A DNA stretch of 64,000 nt from Ligula intestinalis (Eukaryota > Platyhelminthes > Cestoda > Diphyllobothriidea > Diphyllobothriidae): positions 13,970,892 to 14,034,891 of the forward strand of contig JAYGXS010000002.1 of NCBI GenBank assembly GCA_036362985.1, written 5' to 3'. A program made the translations under genes and the position numbers. The notes beneath the pieces are model-generated. The model was not told where the DNA came from. It ran no database searches and saw nothing but the letters and a program-made list of their open reading frames with translations. Positions 22,204 to 33,240 of this stretch are shown piece after piece. Numbering within the stretch: position 1 is the first letter of the stretch; each line of letters opens with the position of its first letter.

Positions 22204-24384
22204 TTTAGGACATGAAGCATTATATGCAAATGCACATGAATTATTCCTTCATCCACATTAATTACACACAAAGGTATTGACGAATTAAATTTAATAAAAT
22301 AATCGTGCAACTTTTTAGAAGGGCTTTTAATATTATTAATTTCAAAAGTATTTACGAATGGGTGCTTATAAAAAAATTCAGCCATTTTATGTGGATTTAT
22401 TGCAAATATGCATTCTTGTTGTGAGTAAATTGAGTCTGCGAATATATAGCTCATAATATGCGATTCCATGCGTATTTGCCTTTAGTGTCATACCCTAAAC
22501 TAAGTTGTTCCTTTAAGTTGCTTTAATAGTCTTCAGTTCCGTTTGCAATAATTCTAGTTGTTATTTCTACAAAATACTTAGAGTTATTTAAAATAAATAA
22601 TCAATAAGAATACGTGCGTTCTTCCCTTATCAACGGCTTTTGAGTCAATTATAAATATCCATTGTTTCAGTTAAGTCAATTCTAGTTCATGTTACTTGAC
22701 GTCATAATTAACATTTTTGCAAAACTGCGAAATTAATATGAACACATTGCATATCCAAACACCGGCTTCGATATGTTGTTGCGACGTTACTCGATTTTAA
22801 GGACTGGAATTGCTGTGTAACATAAAACTGCTTTCATTTAACTGCGGAATTCTGTCTTTGGTGACGTCGTTACAGCTAATTGTTTTATTATTTTGCGTAA
22901 CTACCTGGACGAACTAAAAATGACATAATGGTTTTCATCTCAAAAACCTTACACTTTGATGATAATTTGCCTTACTAGGACTAGCGTAAAAGTGGCTTAA
23001 CTTTCGTAGGCCATAGGGAAAAGTACGTACGAAAATAATGTTTATCTGTTGCACTCCCCCACACAAAGTTTTGAACAGAGCTGGGCCGCAACGTAACCTT
23101 AAACTTTTTCCCCGCATGTTCAATGTTGATCATTAAGAGCGTGTGAGAAAATATCCTTTATGCGGGAAACTGAATTCATAAGATACTCACACGGCGTAGA
23201 AAGGTTTTTCTTAAAAACGGTGGAATAAATCTTTACTAGTACCCATTGGAGTAATTTATTGAAATTTTTATCTTCTACGGTCTAAAAAATTTACTATCTC
23301 TTGTCAGAGGCTGTCTGGAGTAAGCTCACCCAAAATTTTGTGGCTCAGCAAACTTCGACTTTTTAAAAGGTGCTAGTTGCCACTTGTCCTGGAATGAATA
23401 AGTTTACTTAAAGCACACGTAGTCAAGATCATCAAAATTATACCAGAACCTATTGCAGGTTTATCGGAGAAACTAAAGTCAAATAAAATTAAACTCTACA
23501 GTTCATAAATTGGAAGTCAAATACTTTCTTTTGGAAAATTAGGATAAAAATAAGATTCCAGGGCAGGTGCCGATAAGTAAAATTTTCAAACATGCTTATG
23601 CATTCGCATCAGTAATTTTTTGCAGGGACCAGTAAGTCGGTGCTCATTCTATTACTTAATCTACGAACGAAAAAGATACAGGAAATTGCTTCAGTTTTTT
23701 TCAAATGAAGCTTTGGCAAAGATCTGCAGTATTTTCCGTTTTGTCTCACGAAATAACATTTAACTGCCTATAAATTAACAAGACCTACAGTTGTTAAGCT
23801 TTTTCTAAAATTTCAATGTACTTTTTAAAATCTGTATTACATTACAATTATCTGGCGATGATATTCTAACAGCTGCAGACTAAAGGGAGGACGTTCAGAC
23901 GAAATAACACTTGCCTTGTGAAGGCGTTCTTGTGTTATTTTATATTAACACCTTGGTCATAGCCATGGGGTTGCATCTTACATAATAAGCAATTTGGTCG
24001 TTAAACGACCTCTTGGATTATAAGGAAAGTGTTTATCCCTTTTTCATTCTATTTATTACTTTAGACCGCCTAACATGTTCGTGAAAGTAGGTCGGGTGCT
24101 GAAATTCTGACTTGTGCTAACGATCTAATCGTTGCCATGAAACAAAAAAGGACAGCCGAATGGGCGCGTCCTATAACCGCCCGGTTGATATTTAACTGCC
24201 TGCCAGCAGGACCAAAGTTGAGCTGCCTACTTTCAAATGGGGATTTTTTTCATGCACAACTCCACAGCGGGCACTTTTTAGCGGCGTGATGCTGTTCATT
24301 GATAAATTATTGCCTTTTCTTGGAATAACTTGATTACTGCATCATTTGTAGAATAACTTAACGATTTTGCTTTTGTCTTTCTAG
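22204..24384. other. No gene seen; probable intron or intergenic DNA
   Basis: Strongly AT-rich with many T and A runs and no recognisable coding blocks or repeats shared with the window. Part of it may be the intron preceding the exon at 24385. Confidence 0.4.
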
Positions 24385-24471
24385 AAGAGTTTCGAATCGC
24401 TTGACCAGTTTACGGCTAATCTATTGAAGGAGTACTCAATACAAGAAGACTTCACTGAAATTCCCCTGTAA
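24385..24471 (+). CDS. Last coding exon of an unrecognised gene
   Basis: A pyrimidine-rich stretch ending TTTCTAG precedes 29 codons in an open frame, starting KSFESLDQFTANLLKEYSIQ and ending TEIPL before TAA at 24469-24471. The composition (helical, acidic) differs from the flanking AT-rich noncoding DNA. Two overlapping AATAAA signals follow at 24541-24550, at the expected distance for polyadenylation. I do not recognise the protein and could not find its preceding exon, so the phase is assumed to be 0. It may be a terminal exon of a gene whose other exons lie within 11.2-24.3 kb or upstream. Confidence 0.5.
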   Translation, partial: KSFESLDQFTANLLKEYSIQEDFTEIPL

Positions 24472-24540
24472 GGCTCCTTGCGGAGATTTGCCGTTTTTGC
24501 CACCAAACTTGCTGCATGACGAAATATAGTTCCGTTAATT

Positions 24541-24550
24541 AATAAATAAA
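24541..24550 (+). promoter_or_regulatory. Polyadenylation signal (AATAAATAAA)
   Basis: Two overlapping AATAAA hexamers lie 70 bp after the stop codon at 24471. Confidence 0.5.
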
Positions 24551-24749
24551 ACTGCGCCATTATCCTCGTTCATTGTGGTTGTTGCACAATTTCTGCGTTA
24601 GCAGTCACTCATGCGTCTTTTTAAGAACTACCGAGCAGACTGTCTGTAACTTATTAACTCAGAATTGTCTGACTCTCAAGCAAGTTTACAAAAGATCACT
24701 TAAAGCAAGAAACGCCAATTAACTTAAAAAGGTTTTAAGATTATTATAT

Positions 24750-24925
24750 ACCACCATCTGTGCATGTCTCCCACTATCCTGTGGTAACCTAAGTTTAAGG
24801 GTCCTTGACAGAGTCCGAAACGCCAGGAAAATAAAATTTTTGTTTCAGTGACCGCATTTTCTTCTTCTGAACTGCTTCCTGGAGCTCGTATATTTGCTTC
24901 TATCGACAATCTTTTTAGGCGCGAT
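24750..24925 (+). repeat. PLE-type 3' tail and downstream conserved block
   Basis: This matches the 3' end of the right PLE copy: CTGTGCATGTCTCCCAC, a decayed hairpin (GGGTCCTTGACAGAGTCC), GAAACGCCAGGAAAATAAA and GTGACCGCATTTTCTTCTTC. It continues into the block TGCTTCCTGGAGCTCGTATA, also seen at 25137-25170 and, in reverse complement, near 18127-18145. Confidence 0.65.
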
Positions 24926-25136
24926 GCACACAAATCGGCTCGACGCTGGAAAAATTTGCCCTTCGAGGTCGTCTACGTATGTGTAGACTTGATTCCTGCA
25001 CCAGTTTCTCAACAATAATGTGTTACCGAAATATGTTTAATACACAGTTGGCGAGACGCACTGAATTTCAGTATGGCAGACGTATGATCCGAGTGATCCT
25101 TCAAGACTGTCATGTATTTTCTTTTTCTTCTGTACT

Positions 25137-25175
25137 GCTTCCTGGAACTCGTATACTCGCTTCTATCGGCAACGA
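25137..25175 (+). repeat. Second copy of the TGCTTCCTGGARCTCGTATA block
   Basis: Same block as at 24880-24920, here without the hairpin module upstream but preceded by a similar TTTTTCTTCTG. Confidence 0.6.
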
Positions 25176-25581
25176 TATGCCTCTAATGCTAGATGGACAT
25201 TCGTATTTTAATGAGTGCATATGAACTTTCACGTTCTACGTCGACCAACCGACCCTGTCGATTGCCAACCTTCTGCCTTCAGTTGTGCAGTTAACCCATA
25301 ATTTTAATTTTTTTTTCAAATATGACCTTGCATGAGTATATTAATTAACATTGATGGATACGGATACTGCTGCGTAGCAGGTCCTCGACTAGTACGTTTT
25401 TCGGTTTCTTTAAAACTGCTTATCCATTATGAAGAATTCCTGGTGTGCATAAGCATACCATGAGCGGATGAGATTACATCCACAAAACCAGACTCAAACT
25501 ATGGCGGGGGCGCGAAAAACAACAGTGTCTTGTAGCGATTTTTGTTATAACACACGTCTACGGCTACTGAAGCAAGCCTAA

Positions 25582-26488
25582 GGCCCCACCTAAAAACTGG
25601 TGCAGTGATAGCGTTGCACCGACGGCTATTTAAGGGACTCATTAGCCTCCGCAATTCGCAAAAAGTCATCGTTGTCGTCCTGCAATGCAGGGTAGAGGTT
25701 AAAACCCTGTAAATTTCGGTCAGCGTTTTATTGAATCCTTGACCACCGTAACTGCTCCTAACAGCCTGTGTCGTCAATTTTGCTTAGGTTTTTGACAATC
25801 CACCGGGGTTGTCCAGGACTGATTGATTCTATTGCATGAAAGCACGAAATTCAATGTAAATTGTCTAAGTAAAGATCCTTGTCTCATCGCGAATTTAAGT
25901 TCACGTCATTGGCGAAGAACGGGACTTCTTTGCTGTCATCTCCGCCCTCCATAAGGGGTGACTAATCTCACCAAGTCTACCCATCTACCTGAGAGAATGT
26001 GTTGTTCAACTCTTGCAAGTGGATCACCTCTGCGTTGCAGTTGGCCTTGTTCGTGACATCAAGTGCAGCTTGTGGGGTCCTAGAGAGAGATGCAGATGTC
26101 GCCGTAATGGGATTGAAATTTACTTCTTCCCAGGCATAGGTCACCACGTCCGATTACAGGGTCGGATATATCTTTCTGGTCCTATTGGACGGTAGTCTGA
26201 TGGGCCACTGTCTGTTTTCGAATCCAACAAATGTGGTTTAAATTAAACCAAAATACATCGAAAAGCAGCCCACACACTCAGTAAAAGTGAATCACCTGGG
26301 TATATTATAGCGATTATTTTTGTCTTCAGTCCGCAGTATTCAACCATCTTGTAGCATCTTGAACAACGTACTGTTCATTCAGACAGGCACAGAATCAGTT
26401 AACTGGGCTTTGCGTAATCGTCAGTAGATGTGGTTCGACCATGTGCTGTGCGCTGAATTTAAGGTGAAAGTGCCCAAAATTCTGAGTA
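25582..26488 (+). repeat. Tandem duplication, unit 1 (~0.9 kb)
   Basis: This starts at GGCCCCACCTAAAA and is repeated from 26503 with the same order of blocks (GTTGCACCGACGG, CTGTGTCGTC, CCATAAGGGGTGAC, AGTGCAGCTTGTGG, GGCACAGAATCAGTTAACTG). The right end, 26330-26480, reads as a decayed RTE-like C-terminal segment (QTGTESVN, MWFDHVLCAE, compare WFGHVL in the relics at 5.7 and 8.3 kb). The rest is unclassified. Confidence 0.85.
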
Positions 26489-26502
26489 GTCTGAAAAGCA
26501 GA

Positions 26503-27452
26503 GGCCCCACCTAAAACAGGTGTAGTGATGCTGTTGCACCGACGGTGGTGTGAGCACTACGGAATCATAAGTCTCCGAAATTCGTTAAAACTCATCGTAG
26601 TCGTCCTCCATAGCTTCTGTCTCTAGTACGAGAGAATACGAGAGAATAAATCCCTGTAAATTTCGGTTGACAGTGTTTTGATTGAAAATTAGGGTTTTAT
26701 TTTATCTTTGACCACCATACTTCCTTCTACCGGCCTGTGTCGTCGATTTTGCCACTGTTTCTGGCCACCACTAGCGTTACACTGGACCGATTGCTTATAT
26801 TGCTTGACAGCATGAAACCTAAGATGCATTGTTTCATCGGGGATTTAAGTTCGCGTTATTGGCGAAGAGCGGAACTTCTTTGTTGTCATCTCTGCCCTCC
26901 ATAAGGGGTGACTCATCTACCCAACTCTACCCATCTACCTGAGAGAATGTGTTGTTCAACTGTTGCAAGTGGATCCCCTCTGCGATGCAGTGGGCCTTGT
27001 TCGTCACATCAAGTGCAGCTTGTGGGATCCTAGAGAGAGAGATACAGATGTCACCGTAATAGGATTGAAATTTACTTCTTCCCAGGCATAAGCCACCTAG
27101 TCCGATTACAGGGTCGGAGATATCTTTCTGGTCCTGTTGGACGGTGGTCTGATGGACAACTGCCTGCCTAAGGAAGGATGCCTTCGAATCCAAAAAAATT
27201 GGTTTCAATGAAACAAAAAATATATTGAGAATCAGTCCATACCCTCAGAGGGAATAAATCACCTGGGTATATTATAGCGATTATTTTTGCCTTCATTCCG
27301 CAACATTCAACCGTCTTGTAGCATCTCGAACAAAGTACTGTTCATCCAGACAGGCACAGAATCAGTTAACTGGGCTTAGCGTAATCGTCAGTAGATGTGG
27401 TTCGACCATGTGCTGCACGCTGAAATGAAGGTGAAATCGCCCAAAATCTGGA
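26503..27452 (+). repeat. Tandem duplication, unit 2 (~0.95 kb)
   Basis: A diverged direct copy of 25582-26488, with offset rising from 921 to 950 bp because of small insertions, for instance near 26625-26650. A 93-codon minus-strand frame at 26927-27208 is open only in this unit and is probably not a gene. Confidence 0.85.
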
Positions 27453-27678
27453 GTAGACAATGGGGATGAGGGGGTTTTGCGGTTCGTGCATTTGAAGTGC
27501 AGACAGTCTGAATCTCGTACGGATTGATTGGGAATCATTAGTAATGCCGTAAACCTGCAGAATCAAGCGGGCTGAATCAATTTTGGTAAATGGTATTACA
27601 GGCAACAGTAATTACATACACTTGCAGACGCAATCACTTCTATAGTTAGTAGTATTATTTACACACTACTTTTTGTAG

Positions 27679-27822
27679 GACCACAGTTGATGGTGTGCCG
27701 TTATCCTCCCTCCCGGCCGACTGCCTAAAGGTAGTTTTCGACGCTCTGTCTCATCTGCGTGAATCGACAGAATGGAATCCGGCCTACATATCTGTATTCA
27801 AGTTCCTCTGTCTGCTCGCCAG
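27679..27822 (+). CDS. Exon of an unrecognised HEAT/karyopherin-like gene (exon a)
   Basis: An acceptor (TTTTTGTAG) and donor (GTGAGC) bound an open frame that begins one base into a codon and ends in phase 2. It encodes TTVDGVPLSSLPADCLKVVF, then DALSHLRESTEWNPAYISVF and KFLCLLAR. The alternation of amphipathic helices is typical of alpha-solenoid proteins such as nuclear transport receptors. I could not name the family with confidence. It joins exactly in phase with 27867. Confidence 0.7.
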
Positions 27823-27866
27823 GTGAGCTATTTCTGCCCCCTTTTGTAAACAAGGAATCTTTCTAG

Positions 27867-27948
27867 GCGACGGGACAACCGACCCCACCTCCTTGTTTAC
27901 GAATACCTGGAGGCTATCGACAACTGCTCGCGTGACTTTCTGCAGCAG
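27867..27948 (+). CDS. Exon of the same gene (exon b)
   Basis: A 45-bp intron (GTGAGC...TTTCTAG) separates it from exon a; very short introns beside very long ones are common in flatworms. It encodes RDNRPHLLVYEYLEAIDNCS and RDFLQQ, ending in phase 0 at donor GTATGT. A GT microsatellite (about 27952-27971) lies just inside the following 59-bp intron. Confidence 0.75.
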
Positions 27949-28007
27949 GTATGTGTGTGTGTGTGTGTGTGTTACCTCTGCACTACTAACGACCTCCTCA
28001 AAAATAG

Positions 28008-28120
28008 GTCCTTAAGGCGCCCTCTCAGTGTGAAGAAGCTGCCCGCGCATTCCAGCTGACGTCCACCTTCCTAGAATGGGTGTTCGACCCGGAAATGACC
28101 TGGCGGACCTGGTCTGAAGC
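28008..28120 (+). CDS. Exon of the same gene (exon c)
   Basis: Acceptor AATAG, phase 0 start. It encodes VLKAPSQCEEAARAFQLTST, then FLEWVFDPEMTWRTWSEA, ending in phase 2 at donor GTACGT. The pattern of a helix followed by a W-rich loop would fit an exportin-type repeat, but this is only an impression. Confidence 0.72.
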
Positions 28121-28513
28121 GTACGTATTATTAGCTTCCCATTCCTATGGGTGTTTCTTTTTCACTTAGCAAGGCCTTCTTTTTTAACTAACTGCATTCT
28201 GCAGTAAAAAATTTGGGGATAAGTCCGATTAATTCTTGACTTACTTCGAGGGATCAGGACACCACTTGTATATTATTCCTAGTTTTCTTGATAACCGTCT
28301 AAGGCCGCTTGCGGCGGTGAAAAGTTTCGATGAATATAGTGGGCTGGTCTTTATCTTCTTTCCCGAACACTGGACAACGTTTTGGCATGGATACTCGAAG
28401 ACCTATCTGAACGTGCATGATCCTTGTAGCAAACGGACCAGATAGATGGACACTACTTTGCATAACGGGGACTATTCACAATTGAACTGACACCACTGAA
28501 TTTATATCTTCAG

Positions 28514-28580
28514 GCCCTTCCGACCAGATAAATCCACAGTGAAGTCCGAGGCGGCCTTCCGGCCTCTCATAGTGTTTTTG
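28514..28580 (+). CDS. Possible exon of the same gene (exon d, tentative)
   Basis: A CAG acceptor at 28513 starts a frame that completes the split codon of exon c and encodes PFRPDKSTVKSEAAFRPLIV and FL before a GTAACA donor. The phase from exon c fits. Its end phase (0) does not fit the next exon (31259 needs one leftover base), so either another exon intervenes or this one is false. Confidence 0.35.
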
Positions 28581-29100
28581 GTAACAATTTCTCTGAGCCC
28601 TGTGTCCTAACGGTCTTCGGTTTGATGTCGCTTGGTTTATTTGCGTGAATACTTCGCCCCTGAGATGAATACAGGATCAGTTAAGTCCCCCTTACAGCGG
28701 TTTAACTTGCCCTTGGCAATCGATATATTATTTCTGACCTGATTTTTATGCTGGTCTACTTCGGACCAGAGGCTCTTATGGGGGCCGCAGCCCCCTACGG
28801 CTCCTGAACAGACCGAATTAAGTTTTTTTAGTGCAATTTTTTGGGTCGCACGATTCCTGCCCTAAGCCACTGACTTCACTTCATTTTCAACTAAGAAGTC
28901 CCGACAGCGAAGACTGGAATAGCTGGGTTGTCATTACAGTGTCTTTAGTATGCTACTATGTGCCTATTGGCCACAGTAGTTGATGGATCTCACCGCAAAT
29001 ATTCCTGGTAATTTTCCGAAGGATTTGCTTCAAGATCGCGCATTGATGTCCTCCGAAATTAAAAAAAACACAGGACTAGAATAGACAATTTGGATTACTA
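28581..29100. other. No gene seen
   Basis: Intronic sequence without recognisable elements. Confidence 0.4.
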
Positions 29101-29104
29101 AGGA

Positions 29105-29890
29105 AAAAGGCTTGTCGAGCACCGGAGCCATCGGTTTCTTGTCCTGAGCTTTCAAACTCCCACAAAAGGGAGCAATTTTAGGACGTATACGCCAATCAAT
29201 CAACGCGAGGCCCGACATCTCTGCGATCAGTTTATGTGGAATGCGTATCCGAAAGCTTTTTTAACCCGAATATCTATGCGTTCGGCCCCGGAAGACCCAA
29301 ACAGAAACACCACGGAGGATATGACACGCTCTGCCACACTTCAGGGACATATCAGAACCGACTAAACGCATCGCTGCGGGACTGGGTGTTGGAATTGCAC
29401 ACCGGCCCAAAGCTACCACACGCAGCGGAATGATCAAAGTAAAAGACTGACTTAATCCCAATCTCTAGTAGAATATCGTATCCCGCGCCGAAGCTCTTCT
29501 TGCAATAACACATGTCAAACTGAACGCATGCTCGGATCGCGCACAGACACGAACATAAGCTTGCTGTACGACGGGGTGACGAACTATCGCAATTTGCAGT
29601 TCACACCTATGCACCCCGCCTTTCCGTTGCTGTATTCTACCTCGAACGACTTCTGACCTCACTAACAGTTGACTAACTTATGCCCCCCATAATTGTTTCC
29701 CTCATTTTTGTTGCTGTTTCTTACCTCGAACGACCCGCCGACCTCTGAAAGTTGATTGGCGTATACCCCTCTATAAGTATCCCCCCTTTTTTACTGTTTT
29801 TTACCTCTAAAATGAATTCCTGTTAGAGTTTGAAAGCTCAGGAAAATAAACCAATTATTTTAAAGCTCGACAAGCCTTCTTCCTTACCCA
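29105..29890. repeat. Inverted repeat flanking a PLE relic
   Basis: The stretch 29105-29160 (AAGGCTTGTCGAGC..., CCTGAGCTTTCAAACTC) reappears in reverse complement at about 29822-29890. The arms are roughly 60-65 bp, with 660 bp between them holding the PLE relic at 29290-29470. Confidence 0.75.
29290..29470 (+). pseudogene. PLE relic: linker between RT and GIY-YIG
   Basis: The + strand reads HALPHFRDISEPTKRI, AAGLGVGIAHRPKATTRSGM and IKVKD, aligning block for block with LPYGKNVSEAVSRLLIPLGV and GVADRSEATIRSRVMRLKD of the PLE copies at 18-20 kb. The following nuclease part is not readable. It is an old and strongly decayed copy of the same or a sister family. Confidence 0.65.
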
Positions 29891-31258
29891 TGCGAGCACC
29901 TCAAGCGCGAACTTTCTCAGTCATTCGTAGACATTCTGGACTCGTGTCCCTTATTACTGATGTACTGAAGTTTTTTTTGGTCCCGTTGATCATTGAGTGG
30001 AATACCATCAATTTTTTGGGGGTTTTTCGGTTTATTCACAGACACACGGCACTGTACTCTGTCGCTTTTATTTGCTATCTTTCAGAATCACACAGAATCG
30101 TTTTCCCCCAAAGCCAGTTGTTCCATCCAAAGGGAACGCATATTCATCGGCGTGGCTCCGAGGTAATTTCCTAATCCTCATTCCTGGCGATTTAATCACC
30201 CCTCCCTGTATTCAGATAAACAATGTGTGTTACTGGTGGGATTGTCCTGTAATTTAACTGCGTACACTAAGGTTTGGCATTTTACTTCCAATATACTAGC
30301 AAAGACGTTATTTAACCGTGTCACCGCTGTTAATTTCGGGTACAAAGACTGACAAAATTGCTCTTCCAGAATTATTCCTGTTGATTACGGCTACCGGACA
30401 GGGAATGTACAACTGATTTCCAAACAAACGTTCTGGGCTTGCGGTTGTCCGCTCGATTTGGTCTTGAACGCGAAAGAGTTATTATATTTATTTTTACCCC
30501 TTAGACGCCAGCGGGATGTAAGATGAAGGGAGATTTGTCTAACTATATTGACTGATTGGTTGTAGAAATGTAGCTGTTTAAAAAAATACTGGCTACCATA
30601 ATCTGACTTGGGCTGCTTTGTGAGTACGTTCCCCGACCGTTCTACACTTTTCTAAGGCACCTCCTTTAAGCGAAAACCTGGTGAATCATAGCGGATCGCG
30701 TGTGGATGGCCACTGTGTAAGTGAGTGTTGTATGCTCAGAGGCATTACTCGCCCTGACCACGCGCTACAATTCACCCTCGGTAATTCATCCGTAATTTCT
30801 GAGGACAGTGATTTCAACTAACGGTAGGGACTTAATCATTACCCTAGTATTGCTGAACAACACTCGAATAATTCCAACCTATTTGCCGCTTCCCATTTCG
30901 ATCAACAGCAGCATTTGAAGGGCCGTCCACGCATGAACACCACCGAGGGCTTTAATTCGCTTAGCAAGGCGACGCCTACATGAAGTAGGGCCTTTATTCC
31001 CCGTCTTTGTCGTCGGTGTGCATGCGATGATGATGATGATGATGATGTACCGAAACGACCTGTAGTCGCTGTCTTTTTTCGAAGATCAAACAGGTTTCAG
31101 CCTCCGTCCTTTTAAGGTGCTTTCGTCATACTGTGTCAGTTGGAGTTTAGCCTTACATAAATCGTTTTGATTAAATGGACGAAGTGCGTTTTGTCTGCTT
31201 GCCTGCTCAAACAATCGCAAAAATTCCGCCCCTTCCTTCCTTTCTTCTTCTCTCGCAG
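29891..31258. other. Intron, no gene seen; (GAT)n microsatellite
   Basis: No coding blocks are recognised. A GAT/ATG microsatellite lies at 31026-31046. A missing exon linking 28120 or 28580 to 31259 would have to lie between 28121 and 31258. Confidence 0.4.
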
Positions 31259-31347
31259 ATTTTCTTGTCGCCACAGCTGGCAGTGCACCCCTTAACATCC
31301 TTCAGTATGCGCTGCACTTGGTCTGCACGGAATGTGCGACCTCAACG
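31259..31347 (+). CDS. Exon of the HEAT-like gene, duplicate 1 (exon e1)
   Basis: Acceptor TTCTCTCGCAG and donor GTACGT bound 89 bp: two bases completing a codon, then 29 codons (FLVATAGSAPLNILQYALHL, VCTECATST), ending in phase 0, which fits the next exon at 37440. A nearly identical exon with its own splice sites lies at 32306-32394. The two differ at six of 89 positions, all in the first half. The choice of frame rests on the phase fit downstream and the helical character of the product; the phase-0 frame is also open. Confidence 0.7.
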
Positions 31348-31766
31348 GTACGTCCACTAAGCGCCCTACGTAGTCATGCCTCAGATGCATGCAAGTGTTT
31401 GTCAGTGCATGCGACTACAGTTTGCGTCAACCTTTGTTAGGAGATCCATGCGACGCTTTTGGGCATACATAGGTGGAAATCGTTGAACTGACCCTTCTCT
31501 CCCTCGACGGCAAAAAGGCATAAGGACATTTTAGAAAGAATGTCGGGAACAGTAGGTTAGGTAAGCTCTTAACAACCACTAAACATGGGATCGAGTAAAA
31601 CGGGAATGATAGTAATGATAATTTTAAAGGTTGCGAATTCATCGCGAACTAGTAACGAAATTTGTGCAAAGCAAAGCAACGAATAAGTAAATGTCTGCTA
31701 AGTGTACTCATCTAGGTATTTACATAGCAACCTATTGTCACCTATTGATACAGTTATAGGATTTGT

Positions 31767-31958
31767 GTTGACCCAATTGTGAAAAAATCGAGGTGTTCGG
31801 CGGGATGTGAACTCGTGCAGTAGAGAAGGCTTTTACCGGAAGCCAGCGCTCTAACAGCTAAGCTACAAACGCCCCGCCTCGCACCATGAATTTAATCACA
31901 CTTGGGTCGATATTACCCACCCAACTTTACCGCTCGTATGGAATCCACCAATATGGAA
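31767..31958 (-). repeat. tRNA-like repeat (copy 1)
   Basis: On the minus strand: about 85 bp of conserved leader (TGGATTCCATACGAGCGG..., CGACCCAAGTGTGATTAAATT), a tRNA-like part with TAGCTTAGCTGTTAGAGCG as A box and GAGTTCACATCCC as a weakened B box, then T6 and CACAATTGGGTCAACAC. The arms of the cloverleaf are poorly paired, so it is not a working tRNA gene. Confidence 0.7.
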
Positions 31959-32069
31959 CAGCAAGCTGACTGCCCAAGCAGGATTTCCTAAGCAATCATT
32001 TAAAATCCACCAGAATGACAACTAAGCTGACTTGACTATTAGAGGGTTTGGCAGATCTGCTTAATTTGA

Positions 32070-32104
32070 GTTGACCCAATTGTGAAAAACTCGAGGCGTT
32101 CTAG
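32070..32104 (-). repeat. tRNA-like repeat, tail-only fragment (copy 2)
   Basis: Only the tail survives, in the same orientation: GTTGACCCAATTGTGAAAAA on the + strand followed by CTCGAGGCGTTC. The preceding 110 bp echo the leader of copy 1 (AATCCACCA..., AAGCTGACT), suggesting a partial tandem duplication. Confidence 0.6.
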
Positions 32105-32305
32105 GAATATATTACTAGAATATACTATCCGTTAGTCTAAGTAAGTATAATTAATAGAATTAGCACTGTTAGCAGTGGCATATTACTTCTAGCAGCAGCA
32201 TCCTAACCAGAACGTAAAAGACTAGGACACCGCTTTTGGTGGATAGAGTTGAGAGGGTGGAAACCTAGGCAAGCCCTGGTATGCTCAGGTCTTCTTCTTC
32301 CGCAG

Positions 32306-32394
32306 ATTTGCTTGTCACCACAGCCGACGGTGCACCCCTTAACTTCCTTCAGTATGCGCTGCACTTGGTCTGCACGGAATGTGCGACCTCAACG
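32306..32394 (+). CDS. Exon of the HEAT-like gene, duplicate 2 (exon e2)
   Basis: A direct duplicate of 31259-31347, 1047 bp downstream, with acceptor CTTCCGCAG and donor GTACGT. The product is LLVTTADGAPLNFLQYALHL and VCTECATST. The similarity continues for about 100 bp after the donor (to about 32490), so the duplication includes intron sequence. Equal length and phases would allow either copy to be used alone; both in series would put a 2-nt plus 87-nt unit out of frame. Confidence 0.65.
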
Positions 32395-33039
32395 GTACGT
32401 CCACTAAGTGGCCTACGTAGTCATGAGTCAGATGCATGCAAGGGTTTGTCCGTGCATGCGACTACAGTCTGCGACGACCTTTGTTAGGAGGCCCGGGCGA
32501 AATCGGCACATTTTGTGACTCATTTGGACGCAACTATCTGGAATCATTCATCTCCCCCCTACCCCTTCGACAGGAAAGAGGCATAAGAAAACTTCTCCGG
32601 CAATAAAGTTAATCTTTTAGGAAAAATTTCGGAAACGGTAGGTTATGTAGGCCCCCCTTAGCCCCACTAACCACGGGATTGTGTTAAATAGGGGTGATGC
32701 AAATGGTACATTTAAAAATTGGGGTCTCACGGCAAACAAGCAGTGAAATTTGTGCAAGAAAACCTAACTGTAAAGGATTGCGTACTCTATAACCAGATGT
32801 GTAATGTCGGGCTGGTTCTAATTGTTTTATGTTTACGCGTTGTCTTTGTAATTGAATCAATAACTGTAATGAGACAATTGACACGGTTCTATAACAAAAC
32901 TTAGTATCAACGGCATTGAGTAAGTTTGCGTGGGACAAGGAGTTAGGGAAACAAAAAGGACGTAATTACCCAAAAAGGGGATAACAAACTATAGGATAAA
33001 CATTATGATGTTGAATAACATAAAATTCAGAAGTACATG

Positions 33040-33240
33040 ACTCGATCACTGGGACAATACTTTTATTCGCCTGACGTTTCGAGATCCGTGGCGGATTCGT
33101 CATCAGATATGTAATCAGATAGCAGTAGCAGATAGGGTTCTCTGCTCTCTGATTATGTCTCTGAGGATGAATCCGTGACAGATATCGAAACGACAGGCGA
33201 ATAACAGTATTGCCCCAGTGATCGAGTCGACATCTTATCA
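33040..33240. repeat. Inverted pair of PLE-type tail modules
   Basis: The left half (minus) and right half (+) are reverse complements around 33120-33150. Each has CTGATGA or CTGAGGA, a 19-nt hairpin segment containing GAATCCG, then GAAAC, GTC- or GAC-AGGCGAATA and a CCCAGTGATCGAGTC end. The pair is followed by ATTACTCCCTGAGACTTGCA, a diverged form of the TGCTTCCTGGAG block. No RT or nuclease sequence is attached. Confidence 0.7.

Noticed and set aside
26927..27208. 93-codon minus-strand frame as a gene
   Set aside because: Broken in the sister tandem unit; no family resemblance.
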